DNA from: Debaryomyces hansenii CBS767
Taxonomy: Eukaryota; Ascomycota; Pichiomycetes; Serinales; Debaryomycetaceae
NCBI RefSeq assembly: GCF_000006445.2
Contig: NC_006045.2
Location: 1,240,001 to 1,304,000 of the forward strand
Reading direction: 5' to 3'
DNA: 64,000 nucleotides
Part shown: positions 1 through 9,353 of the stretch, one piece after another
Numbering within the stretch: position 1 is the stretch's first letter
Layout of the letters: the number at the start of each line of letters is the position of its first letter
Translations under genes and position numbers: made by a program
The notes under the pieces: generated by a model
What the model was told of the DNA's origin: nothing
The model's input: the letters and a program-made list of their open reading frames with translations, nothing else
Database searches by the model: none

Positions 1-1
1 T

Positions 2-1123
2 AGTAAAGCTCGTGGGAAGAGACTTGCAGAACAGGATGCTTCTGGCATATCCCCAAACGACGGAGAGCATATACGGGAACCAATGAACAACGACAGCTCC
101 AATACTTCCAGTTCGGGAGATATGTTGATTACAAATTCTAGCGCAAACTCCAGTACTACTTCTAGTGGAAGTCAGTTGCTGGAAGGAGCCATGCAAAAAA
201 AGTATTTCTGCAAGGTATGCGACCAAGGTTTCACACGTAAACACAACATGGCGAGTCATGAATTAATACATTCTTCCTCGAAGCCCCATGTGTGTCGAGT
301 GTGTGATTCGAAATTCAGGCGCATACATGATTTGAAACGTCATGAAAAACTACACACCGGAGAGAAACCGTTCCATTGCACTAAATGCACGAGAAGGTTT
401 GCAAGACCGGACGCCTTAATCAGACACCAGAATTCGCCGAATGCTTGCTCTGGAAATACACATACTATCAATCGAGCGGGTGGAGCATTCTTTTCGCAGA
501 TAGTGCCTAGTAGCACGTCAGTTTCAGCAATGTCTTCCCCAACAGCCAATACTGACTCTAGATCCAAAGATTCTGACTTGAGTAGGTGGAAGGTACTCCA
601 GAACAGTGGCCTAAATTCACCCCCATACCAAGCATATGCTCCTGCGCAGACCCCAAATAGTGATATTAGGACGCCTACAATGGCTACAACGAATACTAGA
701 CCCACATCCGATAATGAACAACAAGGGCAACAATTCAACGAATACTATCATGCATTAGAAAACCGAGAGCCTTACTTTCCTTTACAAAACCAATATTCAC
801 CAAAGCAAGCGAATCCTCCATATCTACCATACTATCTGCCTGTATCTAATAGTCATCCTACTCACCCGAATAACCCACCACTTCCGCCTACAAATCACAC
901 GAATCTGCATTCTGGCCAACAAAATGCTGCTCCTGCTGGCTTTGTCACCATTTCAAAATATCAAGATCTAGTGGCCTACACGCATAAATTACACGAAAGC
1001 TTAGCAAAAATGGACTCTAGGATCAAATACCTAGAGGACCGATCTACCAGCTGGCTGAAAGAACATGAAATATCGAACCAATCGAAGCGTACCAATAATG
1101 ATAGTACAGGTGATAGTGGATGA
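2..1123 (+). CDS. C2H2 zinc-finger transcription factor, 5' end outside window
   Basis: The reading frame is open from base 2, 27 codons before the first ATG at 83, so the gene probably begins upstream of the window. Counting from that ATG, three zinc fingers follow each other: C43/C46/H59/H63, C71/C74/H87/H91, and C99/C102/H115 closed by C122 instead of a second histidine (C2HC-like). A TGEKP linker joins fingers two and three. The rest is Ser/Thr/Asn/Pro-rich low complexity, ending in a short predicted helix or coiled coil around residues 290-325. Known for the family: a sequence-specific nuclear DNA-binding regulator. I cannot assign an orthologue. The start is uncertain; the stop at 1123 is clear. 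Confidence 0.85.
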   Translation, partial: SKARGKRLAEQDASGISPNDGEHIREPMNNDSSNTSSSGDMLITNSSANSSTTSSGSQLLEGAMQKKYFCKVCDQGFTRKHNMASHELIHSSSKPHVCRVCDSKFRRIHDLKRHEKLHTGEKPFHCTKCTRRFARPDALIRHQNSPNACSGNTHTINRAGGAFFSQIVPSSTSVSAMSSPTANTDSRSKDSDLSRWKVLQNSGLNSPPYQAYAPAQTPNSDIRTPTMATTNTRPTSDNEQQGQQFNEYYHALENREPYFPLQNQYSPKQANPPYLPYYLPVSNSHPTHPNNPPLPPTNHTNLHSGQQNAAPAGFVTISKYQDLVAYTHKLHESLAKMDSRIKYLEDRSTSWLKEHEISNQSKRTNNDSTGDSG

Positions 1124-1675
1124 CAGTAATTAGGTGCATTTAGATACGAGTCGCTAACGAGATATGAGGAATATTTAATAGATTATTTAATTGTATATTA
1201 TATCATATGGTTTCCATATTGTCTTAGACAGTAGAATGTATAGTGTATCCTATTTTGCATCCAGTTGGCACAAACAAACATTTTTATTTTTATATAATCT
1301 TCCCAGACTATGTTTCGAAATTTTTGGAACATCCACTTTCTACTTTCCTGTTGTAGCTCACATATGGATATTTATGCTACATATGATCTTCAATAGATTT
1401 GAAGCACTATTAGTACTTCATGTATGATATGCACAGGGTCTTAATTATATGTTTAACTGAGACATAATTACCTGCAGTACGTTATCGCTATCAGTAAGTA
1501 ACTTAAAGGGATAATAAGGGAGGCAAAATTAAGTACATTTGTAACAGAATATATATTTAATAAATACGTAATTTGAGTACGTTTTAATACTACTATACAA
1601 AGATTATTCAATAAATAGAAAGGTATTAACTTTTAGAGAATTAAATTTAATTATTAGCGATTGGCACGGAAATTT
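1124..1675. other. Intergenic, 552 bp
   Basis: AT-rich spacer holding the 3' end of the zinc-finger gene and the promoter of the next gene. A 78-codon open stretch (1191-1427) lies here, but it has no recognisable protein features. No RNA gene or repeat seen. Confidence 0.6.
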
Positions 1676-2947
1676 ATGATGCAATCTATTCATAATGATG
1701 AAGACTGGTCAATCATTTCGTCGTCTTCGGATATGGATGATGACCAGTCGACTGGTAGCTCTGCGCTCGGAAACAGCAAGGAGTTAAGCTTAGACCAAGA
1801 TAAAGAAGTTTCCAGTGTTGGCACGTTAAAACTACCTGTGATTGCCCCAGATTTTGAAACAACGAGCAAAAGTGAAACAATTAAGAGTCCTAAAAAGCCC
1901 ATCGTCGAACCCATTATAGACGATTCTTCGCAGTATGAGGATAGACATATTGATAATGTGATCAGGTTTTATGAGAATCTTTCGTTTAGAACAGGAAAAT
2001 GGAATGACTCAATTAAACAGAAGTCCAGCGAATTTTACCAAAATGTAGCCAAGCTGAGAATAGAACAATTCAATAAGTTCATTTCGTCAAAAGATGCCAT
2101 AGACGCAGCAAGCAATAAAGCTGACGAAGATAATGGAGACAAAGGAGATGTTGAAGCATCGGATGTTGTGAATGTGGATCCTACCGAGGCACAACCCGAC
2201 GAGAATAATGGTCGCAAATGCAAAGCGAATTGTGTGTATTTAAAATTTGATGGCTTGCAAGATTTTATGGATGACAATTCGGAATATTTATTTTACTACT
2301 TTGTAAGTAGCATTTTGGGAGTGGCCTCATTGATTGGGTTATATTATAATATCAATTGGAATTCAGTATTATGCTATCGTAAACAACTGCCAACACCATC
2401 AGTATTCATGACCACGTTAAGTTATTTTGACAAAACAGCTGTTAAATGTAAGACTTATTTGGAGGATCTATTCTATGAAGATTCATATCCAACATCGAAA
2501 TATTTCGGTTTATATCAAGTGACTCCATCGAAGACTATCAAGTTCTCTAAAAAGATGAATCTGTGGAAAGAATACGATTTTGCCAGATTAAATGATTGGT
2601 TGCATATAATGAAACAACAAGGAATCATCAATTTCAACGCATGGTGTAACCACTTTACTCAGAATACCCAGAATCAGGCTGCTGAACTTTTTAACTTGTG
2701 GCATCATTTTAAACAGCGCTACATTGTGAACCCATACGACTTGATTTTCCGTGAAATACATCAAGGATCCCGTTATATAAAACTTGCTAATAACTCGATA
2801 TTCGGGTCATTTGATCGGTGTTGGAAGAATAATTCCTTAAAATGTGTTTTTCATAGGGCTAAATTCAGTTTTGATCAGAGTGCGAGACATATTTACAGAT
2901 CAAGTTACCCACTTCGAAAATTTGTTGCTGATTCAATGAATATTTAG
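1676..2947 (+). CDS. Single-pass membrane protein with N-terminal AIM-like motif; candidate autophagy receptor
   Basis: 423 codons from the first of two adjacent ATGs (1676 and 1679); the in-frame codon at 1661 is TTG and is not used. Seen: an acidic N-terminus with D-E-D-W-S-I-I at residues 8-14, which fits the Atg8-interacting pattern W-x-x-I/L/V preceded by acidic residues. It is followed by a Ser/Asp run that could be phosphorylated. A low-complexity region comes next, then one hydrophobic segment near residues 205-226, and about 195 further residues rich in aromatic and basic residues. Known: Atg39, the S. cerevisiae nucleophagy receptor, has this order (AIM near the N-terminus, one membrane span, long lumenal tail). 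Inference: a selective-autophagy receptor of ER, nuclear envelope or mitochondria. I do not recognise sequence homology, so no symbol is given. Confidence 0.8.
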   Translation: MMQSIHNDEDWSIISSSSDMDDDQSTGSSALGNSKELSLDQDKEVSSVGTLKLPVIAPDFETTSKSETIKSPKKPIVEPIIDDSSQYEDRHIDNVIRFYENLSFRTGKWNDSIKQKSSEFYQNVAKLRIEQFNKFISSKDAIDAASNKADEDNGDKGDVEASDVVNVDPTEAQPDENNGRKCKANCVYLKFDGLQDFMDDNSEYLFYYFVSSILGVASLIGLYYNINWNSVLCYRKQLPTPSVFMTTLSYFDKTAVKCKTYLEDLFYEDSYPTSKYFGLYQVTPSKTIKFSKKMNLWKEYDFARLNDWLHIMKQQGIINFNAWCNHFTQNTQNQAAELFNLWHHFKQRYIVNPYDLIFREIHQGSRYIKLANNSIFGSFDRCWKNNSLKCVFHRAKFSFDQSARHIYRSSYPLRKFVADSMNI

Positions 2948-3382
2948 TTGAACAATCACAGCTGCTTCGTTATATAGCTTTTCATATTATAATCTGCTCT
3001 TTTTCTCTCCCAACAAATGGCTTCTGGTAATTCGTTTGGCATGGTTCTGATTGTTCAGGTTTTCATTTTTTTTTGTATTTTTGGTTTTGGTCTATGGTTA
3101 TGGTCGGATATTTATGGCTTGATATAATCGATTAATCGATTAATTTAGATTATTTGGGTAAGAATCCATTTCTTTGTTATCCATGTTGGGATGTCTCTAA
3201 TATATGATTTAACTCTTGATATCGTGTAATAGCAGTAAACATTAAAGTCGTGCGTGAATTGTAATATTGGACGATAAATTTCAACTACCAAATACTCCAA
3301 AGTAACATAATTCTATCTTCTGCTACTATATATTATAAAATCCAAGTAAATTTTATAACAATCCTAACATATATCATTCATA
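2948..3382. other. Intergenic, 435 bp (XRN1 promoter)
   Basis: AT-rich, with T-runs and a short ATCGATTA duplication near 3127-3143. No gene or RNA seen. It ends at the XRN1 start codon. Confidence 0.6.
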
Positions 3383-6300
3383 ATGGGTAAGCGTCTTTTT
3401 CTTCCTAAAGTTTAATTTGTGCTTAATTTATTAGGTTACATATTAATTGAAATGTTGTTAATTCGATACTAACTATAGAACAGGTATTCCCAAATTTTTT
3501 CGGTTCATTTCAGAAAGATGGCCATTGATTTCCCAATTAATCGATGGGACACAGATTCCAGAGTTCGATAATTTATATCTTGATATGAATTCGATTTTAC
3601 ATACATGTACACATTCCAATGATGATACATTCTCAAGGTTAACAGATGATCAAATGTATGCTGCAATCTTTTCTTATATTGAGCATTTATTTGAAATCAT
3701 CAAGCCACATAAGGTGTTTTATATGGCTATCGATGGGGTTGCCCCAAGAGCAAAAATGAATCAACAAAGAGCTCGTAGATTCAGAACTGCATTTGAAGCA
3801 GAAGAAAACATGAAAAATGCTATTGAAAAAGGTCTTGAAATCCCTAAAGACGATCCATTTGATTCTAATGCGATCACACCAGGTACTGAATTCATGGCCA
3901 AGTTAACTGATAACTTAAAGTACTTTATTCATAAAAAGATATCTGAGGATTCCAGATGGGCCAACGTGAAAATTATCTTGAGTGGCCACGAAGTTCCAGG
4001 TGAAGGTGAGCATAAAATTATGGAATATATTAGAACAATGAAGAATCAACCCAATCATGATCCAAACTCAAGGCATTGTATTTACGGTTTAGATGCTGAT
4101 TTAATCATGTTAGGTTTAGTGTCCCATTATCCACATTTTGCGTTATTGAGAGAAGAAGTTACATTTGGACCAAGAGGTCAAAAACAGAGTAACGAATTAA
4201 CTGATCAAAATTTCTACTTATTACATTTATCTTTATTAAGAGAATATTTGTCATTAGAATTCCAAGCTTTGGATAATCAATTAAGCTTTGAATATAATTT
4301 CGAAAGAGTTTTGGATGACTTTATCTTAATCATGTATGTCATCGGTAATGACTTTTTACCCAATTTGCCGGACTTATTTATAAATAAAGGGGCATTTCCG
4401 TTATTATTGGAAACATTCAAACAAACATTACAACAATCAGACGGTTATTTGAACGAAAATGGTACAATCAACTTGAAGAGATTAAATATCTGGCTTAATT
4501 CTCTTTCGGAGTTTGAATTAGAAAATTTCGAAAAGCAAGATGTTGATGTTGAATGGTTCAATAAAAGATTAGAGGATATTTCAATTACTGGTGAGAAGAA
4601 AAGAGAGCGCATGGGTAAATTGTTGATATTAAAAGATCAAAAGAAATTAGTTGGTATGATAAAACCTTGGTTATTAGAAAATTCATCGAAAAAGGTTGAA
4701 GAATTAGTTGCCTTAGCTAACGAAGATAAATTACCTCAGTTACAACTTCCAACTGATGAAGCGACTAAGGACATTGAGTTTTTGAAAACATTTGCGTTAG
4801 ATGCTGGTATTGTCATAATTCATTCGAAATCGGAAGATACTTATACAGTTAAATTGGACATTGATGGATTATCACCTTACGAAACTGAAGAAGAACAGAA
4901 TGAAAGATTTAATGACCTTAGAAGAACTATTAAGAAATATCAGTCAGCAAATTTATTTGAAACTGATGAAATATTAAAGGATTCGAAGAATATTTATGAC
5001 ACGAAGTTTATGAACTGGAAAGATAAGTATTATAAGGAAAAGTTACATTTTTCAATTTATGAGACAGATAAGATGATTGAGTTCACTCAGCATTATTTAG
5101 AAGGTTTGCAATGGGTTTTGTATTATTATTATAAAGGATGTCCATCTTGGAATTGGTACTTTAGATATCATTATTCTCCAAGAATATCCGATATATCGAT
5201 TGGATTGAATGAATTTTTAAAGACAAATACAGGCATAACCTTTGAAAAGTCGAAACCTTTCAAGCCATTCGAGCAATTGATGGCAGTTTTACCGGCAAGA
5301 TCGAGAAAATTAATGCCATCAGTTTACAGACCACTCATGACAGAACCTCATTCCCCAATAATTGATTTTTATCCCCATGAAGTTGATATTGATATGAATG
5401 GAAAAAGTGCTCCTTGGGAAGCGGTGGTTTTATTGTCATTTGTTGATGAGAATAGGTTGATCGATGCTTTAAAACCAATTGAAGCACAACTATCTCCAGA
5501 AGAGCTGAGAAGAAACAGTATTGGTAATGACATAGAATTTATCTTTAACCCCCAAATTGACTATATTTATCCTACTCCATTGCCAGGGTATTTCCATGAC
5601 CTTGAACATGATAAATGTATCGAGGAGTCATTCTTATTACCGAAAGTTGAAGGTGAGATCAAAATTGTGTTGGGAGAAAACGCGTTGTTGGGGAAAGAAT
5701 CATTAGCTGGTTTTCCTACGTTGGAAACTATTCCATTTAATTCAGAGTTGTCTTTGCATGAAGTCAAGGTATTCCAGAACCCATCAAGATCAGAATCAAT
5801 GATCTTGAGTTTAGAAAATATGTGGAACGATTTATCAATTTATCAATTTAGTCAGAAATTTATAAATAAGGTCGTCTATACCAAATGGCCATTTTTGAGA
5901 GAATCAAGAGTTGTTTCAATTATGGATAAAGAATTCAAGTATGAATCTATGAAGGTGCAAAATTCTAGAAAGGTTATATCCACTCCATTAACTCCAGACG
6001 AATCGAAGTCATTTTATCAAACAGCAAGATCTATTTCAGATAATTACGAGAAGACTAAGGGTATTAAATTAGGGGATATCGAAGGATTGGCATATGTTCA
6101 ACCAGTTACTGGTTTAATTCGTAACGAAAAAGGAGCATATGTCAAAACATTTTCGAAGGAAACTGAAATTTACCCAATTCAATTAGTTGTGGAAGAGGTG
6201 ATTAACGAAGACACTAGATTTGCAACAAGACCTCCGTTACCTATTGATGAAGAATTTCCACTTGAATCTCAGGTTGTATTTTTGGGTGCTTTTGCATACG

Positions 6301-7790
6301 GTACACAAGCCACAGTTGCAGGCTACACTGGTAATGATAAGGTCAATGTTAAAATTTCAAAAATCCAATCAACAAATGAACCAAATATTGGTAAAAGAAG
6401 ACTAGATATTGAAAGTAAGGAAATTAGATATTTGCCGTCTTTTGAAGTTTCTAAGAAATTGAGATTGAATGCATTATTTATGTCTAAGATCACTTCTGGT
6501 TATATGCTTGAAAATGATTTTAATAATAAGAGACGTGTTAATATTGGTTTGGAATTAAAGTTTGAAGGTCGTCGTCAAAAAGTTTTAGGTTTCACAAGAA
6601 AGAATGGTAAGGTATGGGAATTTTCTCCATTAGCAATTCAGTTGATTACTGATTATCGCTCTAAGTTTCCAAAATTATTCAAATCATTACAAGAAATTGA
6701 TCAAAAGGCCATTCCAAAGGCTTCTACAGTTGTGAATACCGAAAGTGAATTACAAGAGGTAACAAAATGGTTGAAAGAAGTTAAGGCTCAATTACTGAAA
6801 GTATCCTTAGAATCTGAATCTTTTACAAAATTCAGTTATGAAGCAATTGAAAGTTACATGGAACATTATATTGGACAAGCTGTTCCATATACCAACAAGG
6901 ATATTAAAGGTGTACCAAAGAGTGCAGTTTTAGATCCAAGTGAGTCGTATCAATTATTGAGTACTCAGAGGTTTGAACTAGGCGATAGAGTTATCTATGT
7001 TCAAAAGTCTGGTAAAGTTCCTTATTTATCAAAAGGTACGATTGCTTCAATTACATCGTTTGGAACTAAGAACTCATTGGGTGTGATTTTTGATTATCCG
7101 TTAATGAGTGGTAATAATATGAATGGCAAGTTGAAGACTAACAGAGGTTTAATTGTCGATTCTTCTTTAGTATTGAATTTGACCAATAAGCAATTGGTGT
7201 ATCATAGTAAAGCTTCGAAACAGAAATCGAAACCATTAGGCGATAACGAGAAGAAACAGAGATCGAAGGAAATAGCTCTTGCAAAGAAACAAAAGCAGGA
7301 AATAGAAAATGCTAAGAAGCAAGCTAATTCCGAAAAAACTAATGAGTTATTGAATTTATTAAAAAAATCTGACCGTGAAAATAAAAATGGTGCCGACGAA
7401 GCAAATCCAAGCAAAGAAGCTGATAAAAATGAAAATACTGATCAGGAAGAAGACCTGAGACTTAATTCTAACGCAATTAGACATATCTATGGTCAGATAT
7501 ATTCGAATGTGATGAATGAAGGAGCTGTCCCTCCACAACATATGCCATATGGTGTGCCTCCTGTTGTCCCAGGGATTCCGTTACCACCACAATTCTTCCA
7601 GCAACAACCAAGTCAGCTTCAGCAGCAACAGCAACAGCAGCAACAGCAGCAACAACCGGAACAGATTCCTTCCTCGCAACAAAGCCGTGAAAATGGTAGA
7701 AACGACAGAGGTAGAGGAAATAGAGGTAATTACAGAGGTAACGGCAGAGGCAGAGGCAGAGGAGGTAGAGGCAGAGGTAAGCCAAATTGA
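3383..7790 (+). CDS. XRN1: 5'-3' exoribonuclease Xrn1, spliced
   Basis: Cytoplasmic 5'-3' exoribonuclease that degrades decapped mRNA. The reading frame starts inside the conserved N-terminus, so the true start was sought upstream. Exon 1 is only ATGG (3383-3386), the intron is 3387-3483, and exon 2 (3484-7790) restores the family start M-G-I-P-K-F-F. Total 1436 residues, a usual Xrn1 length. The N-terminal nuclease domain includes the LYLDMNSILH and GEGEHK motifs and GLDADLIMLG; the PAZ/Tudor, winged-helix and SH3-like regions follow. The C-terminus is low complexity: a glutamine run encoded by CAA/CAG (about 7612-7655), then an RGG-rich tail. It works in the same pathway as EDC3 in this window. 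Very sure of identity. Confidence 0.97.
3387..3483 (+). other. XRN1: XRN1 intron
   Basis: Begins GTAAGC and ends ACAG; 97 nt. A perfect TACTAAC branch-point box lies at 3467-3473, only 11 nt from branch A to the 3' splice site. Splicing rebuilds the invariant MGIP start of Xrn1. Confidence 0.93.
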
Positions 7791-8014
7791 TGGTCATGTT
7801 TATCTGCAGATATAGTATTTGTATAATATGGATATAGATTGTGCAATAAACATCTGTAATTTTGGTTTCGTAAAGTGTAGTTAGTGTCTAACATCATATC
7901 AATCTACTCTAGATTGGCATAATCTCCAAGATTATATACTACGTATTATTCAAAGCATTATTAATTCAGAAACTATGTACAAGGACTATTAACAATATAT
8001 TTACTAATTTCAAC

Positions 8015-8465
8015 TTAATCTTTCGGTTTCTCAACATCACCCACAGCCAGGCTAGTATTTGCGGCAGAATTACCCCCTTTCAAAATTTGGCTATTGCTTA
8101 TACTTGAATTCGTTCCAGTTTGGTTCTTTTTAGGCTCTGTAGTGTCACCAGGCAAGTTTACCAACCCTAACGAATCCCATTCCGATTCATCCATTAATTG
8201 GTTATCCATTCTACACTTCAAGTATTTCTTAGCTAAGACTCGACAGTTGGGTGCATTCAGGTTTTCCGTGAACTTCATACATTTCAAGTACTCTATCATC
8301 TGTTGCTTACAATCACCATCATGATCCAATGGAAATGATCCTCTCTCGGGTGGTGTAGGCGACCATCTACTAAATGAATTTCCTATAAAAATTGTTAGTC
8401 CAAATTTCTTTATACTACGGTCGCATTAAACCCCTCAAAAACATACCTGGTGCTCCGGTGGCCAT
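8015..8465 (-). CDS. COX19: Cox19, mitochondrial intermembrane-space CX9C protein, spliced
   Basis: 128 residues from two exons: exon 1 at 8465-8447 (start M-A-T-G-A-P) and exon 2 at 8382-8015. The spliced product reads through the family N-terminal motif [16 protein letters not shown] twin CX9C core is visible: C31-x9-C41 and C53-x9-C63. The C-terminal tail is polar and Asn/Ser-rich. Known: Cox19 acts in the intermembrane space in cytochrome c oxidase assembly with Cox11, and is imported by the Mia40/Erv1 disulfide relay. An unspliced reading frame would begin internally at a TTG (Leu25) and miss the conserved start. Its promoter, on the right, holds an unusual hexamer array. Confidence 0.95.
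8383..8446 (-). other. COX19: COX19 intron
   Basis: 64 nt on the minus strand, GTATGT to TATAG, with a GACTAAC branch box at 8394-8400, 12 nt from branch A to the 3' splice site. It interrupts a glycine codon (Gly7). Confidence 0.92.
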
Positions 8466-8544
8466 TATTTTCTAATTCTTTGGTTGTTAGTGTGCTTTCT
8501 ACGCCTATGGGTCCAGATATTCAGGTGATATAGCGGAGGGAAAA

Positions 8545-8651
8545 TGTCGTACATAATGTCGCTTCAAATGTCGCACAAACGCAGAGTGTCGCACAACCGT
8601 TGTCGCGTAATATGTCGCGTAAGGCGCTTAATTGTAAAGTAGAAATGTCGC
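8545..8651. repeat. Array of seven TGTCG(C) motifs upstream of COX19
   Basis: TGTCG occurs at 8545, 8557, 8569, 8587, 8601, 8613 and 8646; six of the seven continue as TGTCGC. Start-to-start spacings are 12, 12, 18, 14, 12 and 33. The array is 80-186 bp upstream of the COX19 start codon, where an upstream activating sequence would be expected. The binding factor is not known to me. Confidence 0.75.
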
Positions 8652-8685
8652 AAATAAAGAAACCACAAACACCGCAAAACTCCAT

Positions 8686-8724
8686 ACGGTGTATACGGTG
8701 TTTGTATACGGTGTTTGTATGCGG
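8686..8724. repeat. Short tandem repeat, TATACGGTGTTTG units
   Basis: ACGGTGT appears at 8686, 8695 and 8708, followed by a variant ATGCGGTT near 8719. The last part is a near-perfect 13-bp tandem unit. Position suggests a promoter element, either for COX19 or shared with AGC1. Confidence 0.6.
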
Positions 8725-9353
8725 TTCTTTGCCTAGAATTTATCCGGGAGACCTCGGACGAATGGATAACTTATGCGTTTGCACCGTCTTGTGATTCTTA
8801 GTACTAAGTCGAACAACGGGGGATATTTCCCATAGAACCGTGTAATTCGTCTTAAAAACCGTATTATAGGGCCATATATGATGGATTCACCGAGGACATG
8901 TCAGAAACCCTAGAAGAAACGAGCATTTAGGGCCAATTTTCAGTTATTAGTTGACATATTTGTCGGGCTTAAGGTGACTCAATTTGGGGGGATTACACAA
9001 AGACGGCGGAAAACGAAATTTTCTATGTGGAGATTATAATGAAAATACATTGAATGGTTTTATTCATCTTTATTATACAAATATATATATATAAAAGTAT
9101 ATACACGAGTTCAGGGAATTTGAACCGACCATACCAGTTGTTGAATTTGTTCATTGAAAGAAGATTTCTATAGAACAGAAATTTCCCCAGATTTATACCA
9201 ATACACGTTATAGACTGAAAAATTTCAACAAGCATATTGATTCAGTTCCCATTTGTTTTTGTTATTAATCGTTTTTGTTTGATATTATAGAGACATTGTT
9301 TATGAATTAGACAATCCGAAAAGCAGTATAGTATAGATATATAAAAGTTGATC

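Larger units (their letters stand above)
8466..9353. promoter_or_regulatory. Divergent promoter region between COX19 and AGC1
   Basis: 888 bp with no convincing gene. The COX19-proximal part holds seven TGTCG copies and then three ACGGTGT copies (listed separately). Nearer AGC1 it is AT-rich with a TATATATATATA stretch around 9081-9093 and a TATATAAAAG run just before the AGC1 start. Confidence 0.6.

Noticed and set aside
340..738. 132-codon minus-strand frame opposite the first zinc-finger gene
   Set aside because: Antisense to a well-supported coding region with zinc fingers; no features of its own.
7477..7815. Frames of about 100 codons on both strands over the XRN1 tail
   Set aside because: Shadow of the Gln and RGG low-complexity codons.
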